NCBI GenBank assembly: GCA_015179045.1
Contig: WHUZ01000052.1
Coordinates: 372,001 to 436,000, forward strand
Direction: 5' to 3'
DNA length: 64,000 nt
Origin: Kalaharituber pfeilii
Lineage: Eukaryota; Ascomycota; Pezizomycetes; Pezizales; Pezizaceae
Positions 45,500 to 55,619 of this stretch are shown piece by piece; positions within the stretch are counted from its first letter, which is position 1, and each line of letters opens with the position of its first letter. A program made the translations under genes and the position numbers. The notes under the pieces are model-generated. The model was not told where the DNA came from. It searched no databases and saw only the letters and a list, made by a program, of their open reading frames with translations.

Positions 45500-45975
45500 G
45501 TTTGAACCAATGCCTGATCGTTCCATACGGAACAGATTTCTTGGTATTATTATACCTCCAAGTCGTTCCGTATGGAACAGATTTCTTGGTATTCTTGATT
45601 CCTGGGTATTATTATCCTTCCAAGTCGTTCCACATGGAACAGATTTCTTGGTATTATTATTCCTCCAAGTCGTTCCGCATGGAACAGATTTCTTGGTATT
45701 CTTAATTCCTTGGTATTATTATCCTTCCAAGTCGTTCCGCATGGAACAGATTTCTTGGTATTATTATCCCTTCAAGCCGTTCCGCATGGAACGAATTCCT
45801 TGGTATTGTTATGCCTCCAAGTCATTCCGCATGGAACAGATTTCTTGGTATTCTTGATTCCTTGGTATTATTATCCTTCCAAGTCGTTCCGCATGGAACA
45901 GATTTCTTGGTATTATTATCCCTCCAAGCCGTTCCGCATGGAACGAATTCCTTGGTATTGTTATGCCTCCAAGTC
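45500..45975. repeat. About 45-bp tandem repeat with TTCCNNNNGGAA dyad
   Basis: Units contain CGTTCCGCATGGAACAGATT and TCTTGGTATTATTATCC. Some carry an extra TTGATTCCTTGGTATT segment. Each unit has a TTCC-N4-GGAA dyad. The array grades into the 52-bp array to the right, which shares the dyad. Confidence 0.93.
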
Positions 45976-47195
45976 GTTCCATACGGAACGTTTTCCCACC
46001 TATTTGCCTATTCTACACCGCCATATCGTTCCAGGCGGAACGTTTTCCCACCTATTTACCCATTCTACACCTCCATTATCGTTCCAGGCGGAACGTTTCC
46101 CCCCCTATTTACCTATTCTACACCTCCATATCGTTCCAGGCGGAACGTTTTCCCACCTATTCAGTCATTCTACACCTCCATATCGTTCCAGGCGGAACAT
46201 TTTCCCACCTATTCAGTCATTCTACACCTACACCTCTATATCGTTCCAGGCGGAACGTTTTCCCACCTATTCAGTCATTCTACACCTACACCTCTATATC
46301 GTTCCAGGCGGAACGTTTTCCCCCCTATTTACCTATTCTACACCTCCATTATCGTTCCAGGCGGAACGTTTTCCCACCTATTCAGTCATTCTACACCTCC
46401 ATTATCGTTCCAGGCGGAACGTTTTCCCACCTATTCAGTCATTCTACACCTCCATATCGTTCCAGGCGGAACGTTTTCCCACCTATTTACCTATTCTACA
46501 CCTCTATATCGTTCCAGCCGGAACGTTTTCCCACCTATTCAGTCATTCTACACCTCCATTATCGTTCCAGGCGGAACGTTTTCCCACCTATTTACCTATT
46601 CTACACCTCCATTATCGTTCCAGGCGGAACGTTTTCCCACCTATTCAGTCATTCTACACCTCCATATCGTTCCAGCCGGAACGTTTTCCCACCTATTCAC
46701 CTATTCTACACCTCCATATCGTTCCAGCCGGAACGTTTTCCCACCTATTCAGTCATTCTACACCTCTATATCGTTCCAGCCGGAACGTTTTCCCACCTAT
46801 TCAGTCATTCTACACCTCTATATCGTTCCAGCCGGAACGTTTTCCCACCTATTCAGTCATTCTACACCTCCATATCGTTCCAGCCGGAACGTTTTCCCAC
46901 CTATTTAGTCATTCTACACCTCTATATCGTTCCAGCCGGAACGTTTTCCCACCTATTTAGTCATTCTACACCTCTATATCGTTCCAGCCGGAACGTTTTC
47001 CCACCTATTTACCTATTCTACACCTCTATATCGTTCCAGCCGGAACGTTTTCCCCCCTATTCAGACCTATTCTACACCTCCATATCGTTCCAGCCGGAAC
47101 GTTTTCCCACCTATTCAGTCATTCTACACCTCCATATCGTTCCGGGCGGATCGTTTTCCCACCAATTTACCTATTCTACACCTCTATATAAGTAG
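45976..47195. repeat. 52-bp satellite with CGTTCC-N4-GGAACG dyad
   Basis: About 23 units of 52-53 bp: CGTTCCAGGCGGAACG (or AGCC spacer), TTTTCCCACCTATTC, AGTCATTCTACACCTCC, ATAT. Arms of the dyad are nearly invariant while the 4-base centre varies. No plus frame contains a stop, so three overlapping 365-416-codon frames exist, none of them credible as genes. The last unit runs into TATATAAGTAGCAGATGG. Confidence 0.95.
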
Positions 47196-47271
47196 CAGAT
47201 GGTGAACTAAAAGAGGAAAGGAAAGGGAAGGGAATTGCTTGTTGGCTATGTAAAGTCAATCTCCGAGTATC

Positions 47272-47690
47272 TCCATCAGCGGTCTTCTCCCCCCTCCCCT
47301 TCGACCCTTGGTGGTCTCCTCACGTGATCCTCCCCCCCTGGCCACCTCCGCTGCCACACTCTGCACTGTCCTAGCAGATGTCTCATTCTCTCCTCCTCCT
47401 TCCCGTACCACCTACACTCTTGGTCTATCCCCTTTCCCCATTTGCCACCTCCAAGCACGTAGACCCTTGCCCCCCCAACCTCCCTGTCAGGTGCCCCAAT
47501 CTCTCTAGTGGTCTATACGCCAATTCTAACCGGTTTCTCTCCCCTACCCTCTCTCTTTGTCTCATACCGGCTTCCGTAACAACCTCTGGGGCGCGCTGCA
47601 ATGCAGTACCCACTCTTGCCGCCTCATCCGCTGCCTCGTTCCCAGCAATGCCCCTATGAGCCTTGACCCATAGAACCGCCGATCAACACT
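47272..47690 (-). mobile_element. LINE-B ORF2 C-terminal remnant
   Basis: Minus-strand frames carry EAGMRQRERVGERNRLELAY and RPLERLGHLTGRLGG, then ECRWYGKEEERMRHLLGQC and VWQRRWPGGE. An RNase H edge (GIAGNEAADEAARVG type) is at about 47590-47670. No tail or poly(T) remains on the left. Frames shift once near 47440. Confidence 0.78.
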
Positions 47691-47732
47691 AGTTAATTCT
47701 TATAGTGTCAACTTAAGAGACACATCGCCGAT

Positions 47733-47818
47733 ATGGCGTAAATGCTTTTTTTTTTTTTTTTTTATCTCACGTGACCCCGCTTGCAGCTGTTCGCCATGGC
47801 AGGGCATGGCGCAAGTGC
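47733..47818 (-). mobile_element. Tail-only LINE-A insertion, 13-bp near-perfect duplication
   Basis: The insert at 47746-47805 is poly(T), ATCTCACGTGACCCCGCTTG and CGCCATGGCAGGGC. The flanks ATGGCGTAAATGC and ATGGCGCAAGTGC match at 11 of 13 positions. Confidence 0.82.
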
Positions 47819-48113
47819 CCCAATGAGCTCAAATGTGCGGCCTAATGAGTTGCCCAATTGAGCAGCCTAATGAGCGGCAGGCCAACGCGTGGCCTGATGA
47901 GCTAAATTCATTAACTAGATCCCGGCGTCCCAGCGTGAGGCTTATCCCATATCGGCAATATCCTAACAGGGCAGCTCAAGCATACTGTGATGGTTGCCAG
48001 ATTGAGGCAATTGACCGCCCTGAAGACATTGAGCATATGGGCATATTGAGCCTATTCAGCATTAGTGAGCAGCACGAGCCGAGCCAGCTCGAGCTCGACT
48101 GATCTTGAAAGCT

Positions 48114-48840
48114 GTATAATTTTGCTTTTTTTTTTGCAGCAAAAAATATTAGACAATAAGCACGAAATTTTATGTATGCTTTGTTCCAAGACTTGGTAAG
48201 TCAAAAAGCCATGCAACAACCGCATCTCACCATTTTCAGAAGTCACATGCGTCACTCCCACTGTCTACATTTAGAACTTGTCATGTCAACTGGCAACACC
48301 ACGGAGTTGAAGCGACCAATACTATTCGACATGATGGTTTCAATAAAGTGAGCTGAACTAGAGGGCTTTTCTGAAACACTCTTCTGCAGGTTTCTTATCT
48401 CAACAAATTTACCAATCAAACGAGCAAAATATAACCCTAGAGCGATATCCCAGCTCATGTTATGCGGGCTAGATTTAGTGATATTTCAGCTCGAACTTTG
48501 GGGTTGCACATTAGAAGAGGTCTAGAAATGATGGCATATTTTGCTCGTTTGATTGGTAAATTTGTTGAGGTAAGAAACCTGCAGAAGAGTGTTTCAGAAA
48601 AGCCCTCTAGTTCAGCTCACTTTATTGAAACCATCATGTCGAATAGTATTGGTCGCTTCAACTCCGTGGTGTTGCCAGTTGACGTCACAAGTTCTAAATG
48701 TAGACAGTGGGAGTGACGCATGTGACTTCTGAAAATGATGAGATGCGGTTGTTGCATGGCTTTTTGACTTACCAAGTCTTGGAACAAAGCATACATAAAA
48801 TTTCGTGCTTATTGTCTGATATTTTTTGCTGCAAAATTAT
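48114..48840. repeat. Long inverted duplication (arms about 305-319 bp)
   Basis: The left arm 48114-48432 and right arm 48536-48840 are near-identical reverse complements, separated by about 103 bp. Both arms encode the same 50-60-residue peptide (FARLIGKFVEIRNLQKSVSE, IMSNSIGRFNSVVLPVD), once per strand, differing by about two residues. A GTAAGTC donor-like word lies in each arm. It may be a foldback element or a fragment of a gene duplicated in inverse orientation. A transcript through it would form a long hairpin. Confidence 0.9.
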
Positions 48841-49360
48841 ACATCTTTCATACAGGTAACTATAATGATCAGAGTTCCAACCCGGGCTGGGCTTTTGCAA
48901 CATCTCATATACACCGCAAAAGTGGTCAATTCCGCACATATGAGATGCGGGGAATATTAAGCACATTGAGCGTACCGTGAGGTGTGGAGAATATTAAGTA
49001 TATTGACCGCAGTATGAGACATGGAGCGTATTGAGCATATTAAGTCCACACACATCGATGAAAATGAATTGGGATGCCAAAACTAATGAATCACGTGGCT
49101 ACGACTCTGCGCCGACTTCAGGCTTAATGCTGAAGGCGATATAGGCGAATTGTAGGGGGCCACGAAGGCCCCACATGGGCTGCTAGCGTCGGGGTGCAAG
49201 TCAATGTTGAAATTGCAATGTAAACACACAAATGCGCCGAGATGCAATCCATTTGGCATCCGAATGCGACATAGAATGCTATTTAGCATCAGAACGTAAG
49301 GGCGCGCTGGGTATAATGGAAATAGTGCGTCCGGACGCTGGGTAGGTGCGTCGGTTCGAT
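48841..49360. other. No gene recognised
   Basis: ATTGAGCATATT-like words recur at 48950-49045, as in the 57-kb block. No supported frames. Confidence 0.4.
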
Positions 49361-49421
49361 ATTCACAGCAACTTTTTTTTTTTTTTTTTTTTTTATATTT
49401 TATATCAATTCACAGCAACTT
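49361..49421 (-). mobile_element. Minimal tail-only insertion, 14-bp target duplication
   Basis: ATTCACAGCAACTT is repeated exactly at 49361-49374 and 49408-49421. Between lie only about 20 T and ATATTTTATATCA, that is, on the sense strand TGATATAAAATAT plus poly(A). No part of the hairpin is included, making it the shortest member of the series. Confidence 0.85.
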
Positions 49422-49642
49422 AGTGTAACGGATGGTGGTAAACGCAGAGAGTTACCGTCCGCCAGGCCAAAAAGACACTTGACCAGCGGCACTCGCTAGT
49501 CCTCTGCGTGGCTCATATAGCACTCGCAACTGCGACGCCGGCGCCCGGCTGTCGCATATCGCCTACGTCGCATATGCACATAATGCGCGCGCGCATCCAC
49601 CGACCGCCCGCCCTACGGTTGCGGTGAATCCGTAACACTTAG
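49419..49642 (-). mobile_element. Solo LTR, 214 bp, CTTAG target duplication
   Basis: Plus-strand TGTAACGGATGG starts at 49424 and ...GGTGAATCCGTAACA ends at 49637. It is the reverse complement of the 34954 LTR family with high similarity. CTTAG flanks both ends (49419-49423, 49638-49642). The left duplication overlaps the duplication of the neighbouring tail insertion. Confidence 0.92.
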
Positions 49643-49666
49643 AGTAAGAATAGCTTGAGTTTAACT

Positions 49667-52437
49667 TCAATGAAATCTTGACATTTGTCTATCGTACATG
49701 TCATAAGAGTGATCATGGCAATTTTTCATTGCCTCCTCAACCCAACTCCCTTGTGCCTCTAAGATATCTTCTATAACCGCAGCTATATCCCCTTGTTCTA
49801 ATGCGTGGATCCATCTAGTTGCTCTTAAGCGAAGAGCTGCTGGGTTATATAGTTCCACCTCATCGAGTCTAGTACATTGTCGTCGACAAACTCCAACAGT
49901 TCGCAGCAGACGGACCTCTATTAGGAATGATGTTCCAATATGGTGTTGTTCCACTATACTGAATATTAGCTAGGTCCAATATGACTCATAAACATACTTC
50001 AAGTGCAAGCCTCTACTTACTTACTTCACCTTGCGCAATTGTCAACCCATATCCTCCGCCTGCAACACATTGGGTTTTATATTCATTCATAACACATTCT
50101 GTTGCTCCAGCTACTGTCGCCAAACAACCTGGATATATCTAATATATTCTATCAGCTATGAATCCTCAATGCAATTATATGTCTAAATTGTATAAAGGCA
50201 ATTGGCCTGGTCAAGTCACAACTTTTCGTTTCGCATGGAACTAAAAACTGTAGATCTCCCACTATTGGGCGTTCCGCACAAAACCAAAAACTGTGATAAC
50301 TTACTTTTGGGTGAAATGTATATAGCTCATCATACATTGCGTATCCATCATCCTCACTCCACCACATGAGTAATTCCTCGACTGCATTTTTGGCGATACA
50401 GGCAAAGGTCCTATTTTCTGTCTTCAGGGCTCTAAAATCGCAATGCACGATAAATTCATATCTGAAGCCAGTGTTGTCGCCTGAAATAGCATCTAGAATT
50501 TTGTTCGCAGCAATTGTCGCAGGTTGGGTATGTGTGCCTTTCAAAATCCGCGACCAAAGTCTTCGCTGTTTTTGTAGTTGATTCTCCTTCGCTCCTGAAA
50601 GTTCTTTGGATTAGTATTGAGCGAACTCTGTAAAATATTGCGCTTGAATACCAAGCAACCAGAGAAGAGTCCAAGCAGTTACCTTTTTTTGGCATGCACA
50701 TAGCTGCTGTATAGTAACGTTTACCCAACTCGAAAGCCTCCGGAGTATGCCGAAAACATTGCTTTATGCAGCTGTATGACTGATATTTTCCTGGAAAAAT
50801 AACATCCTCCATCCCATTCTCCTCCCGAAGTTTGTCATTAATCTTCTCATATCTTTGTAGGAATTTATCAGGTGGTTTCGGACTCTGAATGCCTCCAAAT
50901 CTTTGTTGCCAGCACGTTGGAAAAAACCGAACACGCTTGCGGTCATGCCTGTTCCTCCATTGTCGCACAATTGTGTCTCTGTCAGCCAAAAAGCCATACT
51001 TGCGTTCTCGCTCCACCTCCACTACTCTCTCAATCTTATGACTTCTTGAGGATCATCGTCTTCATCCGCTAGTCTGAAGCTTGTTTCGATTGCTCCAATC
51101 ACATTAATAGCAATGGCAATTGACCCCATGGCTGCGTTTGCCGGATCAAACTGACGCTCCAACTCTGATCCTAAATTTTGACAGACATCTGATGTGTTGT
51201 CAATCCTGGCATCTGCTCCAAAATCGTACACCTGTCCATTGCTGAGATTTAGTATTTTCTACAAGTTGAGAGTTGGCAGCTAACCTCAAATGTTGGCACA
51301 TTGCGATCATAAAATGATCCTGTTCCACGTTCAAATGTGGCAGCCCAATTCTTGATGAACTGTTCCTGAAAGACCGCCCATTGCTCTGCGTTAAGAGCCA
51401 CAGTACCATTGCCTCCTAAAAGTAGTTGTAAATTCAGTTTTAATATTAAAAGGTATCTCTAATAATAAACCGTAACACTCCATCTTCATCGAAATGGATA
51501 GACTACTTACCCAATAAAAAGTTTGGAGGAACTCCACATCCTACCAACGCTGGCAGTTTGAAAACAGCAAGGATATAGGCGGCGATGTCATTTGCAATCT
51601 CTCTAGGAACCGAGGAATGCTCCATTGCGTCTTCCACTTGCTCACCCGTCTGAGTCGCTTGCTGCCTTGTGGATGTTCTCGGTGGAAAAATCACAAACCA
51701 TTTCATTCGAACATTTCCATGCCCCAGAAAGAACGTGCGACCTTTTAGTGAGTAGCTACAGGTGTAGGCATGGGCGCTGTGATATGGTTGTGCCCAGTGC
51801 TTCAGCGACAGTGTCACTCAACTGAAAAGTTTATCGCCCGCAGGAGTGACCAGCGGCCGATATGGGTGCCCAATTATGCCGCAATAGTCAAGGGAACGTT
51901 GTCTTTGTTGTCTTTTGGCATCCATGGTACTTGGCGCAGTGGCGCGTTGAGAAAGTGGTTTTCCGTCCTGCCCCCAGTCCCACCCAATTTTCTCCGTCAT
52001 CAGGTCTAGCAAGGCTGATGCCACCGCAGCATGACTGCTCTGTGCGTCACCGGCTCGTAGCTTGGCTCGATGGAGTACTGCGTGAAGGTCTTTTGGCCCC
52101 AGAACCCTACTCGCATCTCCACAATTCAGAGAGGATGTGCCTCTGTCTTCTTCGTTTAGGCCCCATCATCTTGTTCCTCAGGTAGGTCTCGGAGTCCTGC
52201 GTGTAGGCTATCGAGGTCGAGGTCGTCTGCTCTGATTTCTGCCTCCTCGCTGTCGCTTTGTTCGCTTTCGGCCTCAGAGAGAGTTTCGTCTAAAGAGAGT
52301 GGCAAAACAATAGCTTCTTCTCGAGCATTATTCGCCTGCATACGCGGCGTCCGCCGAGCACTTCGTTGGTGCCATCTTCTTGAGGAGCTTTCAACATAGT
52401 CCTCATCATTGATCTACCAATCAAAATCCGAATCCAT
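49667..52437 (-). pseudogene. Decayed multi-exon gene of unknown function
   Basis: Starting at the ATG at 52437 (MDSDFDW, then an in-frame TAG), coding continues through an acidic segment (SEAESEQSDSEEAEIRADD), RVLGPKDLHAVLHRAKLRAG, GWDWGQDGKPLSQ, an in-frame TGA near 51820, WAQPYHSAHAYTCSYSLKG, NVRMKWFVIFPPRTS, GNGTVALNAEQWAVFQEQF, YDFGADARIDNTSDVCQNLG, ERKYGFLADRDTIVRQWRNR, FPTCWQQRFGGIQSPKPPDK and WSEDDGYAMYDELYTFHPK, to a stop at 49667. Credible introns include GTAAGT...TTTTAG (about 51509-51420), GTTAGC...GACAG and GTAACT...TTTCAG (about 50687-50599). Two or three frame changes remain. I recognise no domain. Some of the stops might be intronic. Confidence 0.5.
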
Positions 52438-52464
52438 AGTGGGCAACAATGGGAATTGCGGTAC

Positions 52465-52750
52465 GTTGGCTTGCCTGTTGGACTGTTTGGTTAGGAAAAC
52501 AATAAAAAAAAGTGTACTGCCTAGAGATTGAAGAAAAATATGCCAAAAAGCTCACATACCAAGATTTCGGAGTGTTGGTCCTTCAACAACTGCCAGTTTT
52601 ATTATGTACTCCCACTAACGTTGGCTTGCCTGTTGGACTGTTTGGTTAGGAAAACAATAAAAAAAAGTGTGCCGCCCAGAACTTAAAGAAAAAACCTCAC
52701 ATACCAGGATTCCGGAGTGTTTGTCCTTCAACAGCTGCGGACGTTATAAT
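52465..52750 (-). repeat. Tandem duplication of an exon-intron unit
   Basis: Two copies (about 52465-52595 and 52613-52745) share GTTGGCTTGCCTGTTGGACT, GTTTGGTTAGGAAAACAATA and AAGTGT..., then TCACATACCA. On the minus strand each reads as exon end, GTATGTGAG donor, CTAAC-type branch (CCTAACCAAAC) and CCAACAG acceptor. It lies at the 5' side of the decayed gene. Confidence 0.75.
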
Positions 52751-52849
52751 CCGCGATAATATTGATGAGATTCCCTTCTACTCGGCCACCCACTGGAGGA
52801 AAACATAAAACTCGTCAATTGACCGAATAGACATCACTTTATACGCCGT

Positions 52850-52855
52850 ATGTTT

Positions 52856-52889
<34 letters not shown>
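52850..52889. repeat. T-run joined to A-run
   Basis: About 11 T followed directly by about 26 A. It could be two opposed poly(A) ends of retro-insertions, but no tail sequence flanks it. Confidence 0.6.
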
Positions 52890-53089
52890 GCCTGTTATGG
52901 TGAGTTGCCGCCCACAACCCCAGAACTTCCCACAAGCCCGCATGCGAGCCCTGTCCTGAGAACATGGCGTCACCTGTGTGGTATGTCTTGCCAGCAACCC
53001 CCCATTATGTTGGGCTCCTCCAGCCGCCAGACTCCTCTCACAAATTAACGACACCGGAGTGACTACTATCTCGTCTCCTTGCTAGTGTG

Positions 53090-53890
53090 CTGAAAACCTG
53101 GAATTGGACATGGAGCCAAGAATCGTCGGCGGGCAAATAGAATGGAGGTTGCAGGCAGGCTGGAAGCCTATGATGGCAAACTAGATTTTACAGTGGGCCG
53201 GAGACAGACATGGCTATGGAGCCAAAAATCGCCGAAGATGTAGCCTGATCCCCGTATCGTCCCCACCTGATCCCACCTCGTCTCCTCGCCGGGGTGCGTG
53301 TGTGCTGAAAACCTGGAATTAGACATGGTGCCAAAAATCGCGGGAGATACAGCCTGACCCCAGCATCGTCCCCACCTGATCCCACCTCGCTGGGGTAAGT
53401 GCGTGCTGAAAACCTTGGAATTGGACATGGAGCCAAGAATCGCTGGAGACACGGCCTGGAGCTGGAGACACGGCCTGATCCCAGCATCGTCCCCGCCTGA
53501 TCCTGCCTCGCCTCCTTGCCGGGGTGCGTGTGTGCTGAAAAACTGGAATTGGACATGGTGCCAAAAATCGCGGGAGATACGGCCTGACCCCAGCATCGTC
53601 CCCGCCTGATCCCACCTCGCCTCCTCGCTGGGGTAAGTGTGTGCTGAAAACCTGGTGAGACAGATATGGCATTGTGCACTGAAAACCTTGGAATTGGACA
53701 TGGAGGCAAGAGTCGCTGGAGATATGGCCTGATCCCAGTATCGTCCTCGCCTGATCCCACTGCGCCTCGCCTGCTTGCTAAGGTACGCGCGTGCTAAAAA
53801 CCGGGAATTGGGCATAGAGCCAAGAATCACTAGTCTCAGCTCAAAATTGGAAGAGAGGTCGGAAGCAGGCTGGAAGCCCGGCGACTGCAT
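53090..53890. repeat. About 115-bp minisatellite
   Basis: Seven units, some shortened, carry GTGTGCTGAAAACCTGGAAT, TGGACATGGAGCCAAGAATC, GGAGACACGGCCTGATCC and CGCCTGATCCCACCTCGCC. It makes long spurious minus-strand frames. Confidence 0.92.
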
Positions 53891-54169
53891 TTTTAAACTT
53901 ATGATATGGGAGTGGGCAATTGGACGCCCTTTTTTTTTTTTTTAAATCGCCTAACTTGTAGGAATATATTTGTCATACAGATAGTGCAAAAATATCATTC
54001 AAACCGCCAAGATCGCTATCTTGGCGAGCTAAGTTGGAGACTGCACCAGCGCCGTCCTGTCCCGCTACTAAACTCCCACCCTCCCCCTTCAACTCTTCCC
54101 CCAGATCTCAATCTCATCAAACCACAACGACGACGGGAAAACAATACTTGAGCTTGCGTCCAACCAATC
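53891..54169. other. No gene recognised; 5' flank of the 54170 gene
   Basis: A T-run at 53930-53943 without a LINE tail. CTCCCACCCTCCCCCTTC near 54066-54090 is pyrimidine-rich, as is common in fungal promoters. Confidence 0.4.
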
Positions 54170-54970
54170 ATGGAACCTGTGAATCAACTCGCGTCTGCTA
54201 GTCTTGGGGTTCATACAATATGTTGGGAAGATCTGGATTTCAAGTGGTCACGGGGTACGTTTTCTGTGGCATGCACATCATGAGATGAAAGGAGTGTATT
54301 CAGCATGTGCATAACTAATCTCAACCGCCATAGGATGCCAACAGCGAGACCTCAAACAGGATCATATCCTACATTTGGTGGACCGGTTCCTAGAGATGGG
54401 CGCACTTACCTCCGACTATCGGCACAACTTGGTCGTCACAGTCGATGGCGGCGCACTGGAAAGATGGGCAAAAGCAAAATCAGTGGCCATTGATGGAAAT
54501 AAAAAATTGACAATAACCGAATTTTTTTAGCTTACCGGAGTTAAGATGGAGCTCCAGGCTGGGATGCATCGAATGCATGCTTTATGGGAATTGAAGCGTA
54601 GAGAAATGGAGAATCAAGGATTGGAAGTAGAAGAATGGTCTGCTTTGCTACCAAAGAAGGTGCGATGGGATGCCCGTCTGAGAATGTCGATGACGCATCT
54701 GGTATTTGATCACACTCTATGCCCTTGCGCTTTGATCAGCCTAACTATTAGTAGAGCGAAGCTCCTCACCTGCAAGCCTTCCAATCCAAAAAAAAAAAAA
54801 GGAGGTGGATTTCATCTCCGGAAAATGAATGGCAGCCATCAGCGAAACGAAAGCGTCCAGCTGAGAGTGCGGGGAAGGAAGCAAGGGCAAGTGCTGGTCC
54901 TCCCTCGACGGCTCCTGGCAATGGAAAAGGGGGGATCGACCTACTACGCAAGCGTCCACGGAATGGTTGA
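54170..54970 (+). CDS. Predicted nuclear protein, 4 exons, 206 aa
   Basis: Exons 54170-54254, 54334-54482, 54531-54701 and 54755-54970 join to 621 nt without a stop. The introns are 79, 48 and 53 nt: GTACGT...CCATAG with a CTAAT branch, GTGGCC...TTTTAG, and GTATTT...GTAG with a CTAAC branch. The protein starts MEPVNQLASASLG and contains QDHILHLVDRFLEMGALTSD, LVVTVDGGALERWAKA and LQAGMHRMHALWELKRR. Its tail has two nuclear-localisation-like clusters (KKKKRRW, AKRKRP) and ends RKRPRNG. AGMHRMHAL loosely recalls the G-x-H-R loop of ParB-like domains, but that is a guess. The second intron has a weak donor, and the minisatellite at 55.02 kb begins right after the stop. Confidence 0.6.
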
Positions 54971-55019
54971 CCTGCGCTTGCGGAGGGAAGGGTTGCTGCG
55001 GAGGGAAGGGGTCCCTTTT

Positions 55020-55560
55020 TTTTTTCGTTGTTCTTTTTTGGTATAGACATAGATTTTGCGACGTTTGCTAGAGTGGCAGGGAGAAGCGGTGGGGGTGGCG
55101 GAAAAGTGGGGCGGGGATTGGAGGTTGGTTTGATGCGGAGGCAACGTGCCCTATGTTCTTTGTTTTTTCTCTGTTCTTTTTTGGTATTGACATGGATTTT
55201 GTGATGTTTGCTATAGTGGCAGGGAGAAGCGGTGGGGGTGGACGGGTAGGGCGGAAAAGTGGGGCGGGGATTGGATGTTGGTTTGATGCGGACCCTATGT
55301 TCTTTGTCCTTTGTTTTTCCCTGTTCTTTCTTGGTATTGAAATAGATTTTGCGATGTTTGCGATGGTGGTAGGGAGAAGTGGTGGGGGTGGACGGATGGG
55401 GCGTTCAAAGGAGGAAAAGTGGGGCGGGGGTTGGAGGGTGGTTTGATACGGAGGCAACGTGCCCTATGTTCTTTGTCCTTTGTTTTTCTCTGTTATTTTT
55501 TGGTATTGACATAGATTTTGCGATGTTTGCCATAGTGTGTAGGTTGGTTTGAGGCGGAAG
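55020..55560. repeat. About 150-bp tandem repeat
   Basis: Three to four units with TTTTTTGGTATTGACATAGA, TTTTGCGATGTTTGC, GTGGCAGGGAGAAGCGGTGG, GAAAAGTGGGGCGGGGATTG and GAGGCAACGTGCCCTATG. It abuts the 3' end of the 54170 gene. Confidence 0.9.
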
Positions 55561-55619
55561 CAACCGGGACAAAGGCCATGCGACACCAATCTCGCGCCCG
55601 CATTTGTGCTCTATTAAAA

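Noticed and set aside
45710..47195. Three overlapping 365-416-codon open frames on the plus strand
   Set aside because: They are all readings of the 52-bp satellite, which lacks stops in every plus frame. The peptide is purely repetitive and shifts frame with unit length.
45500..47195. CRISPR array
   Set aside because: Regularly spaced dyads, but the intervening sequence is itself repeated, so there are no unique spacers. The genome is eukaryotic and no cas genes are present.
53168..53890. 240-codon minus-strand frame
   Set aside because: Encoded by the 115-bp minisatellite, repeated AHTPARR-like peptides only.
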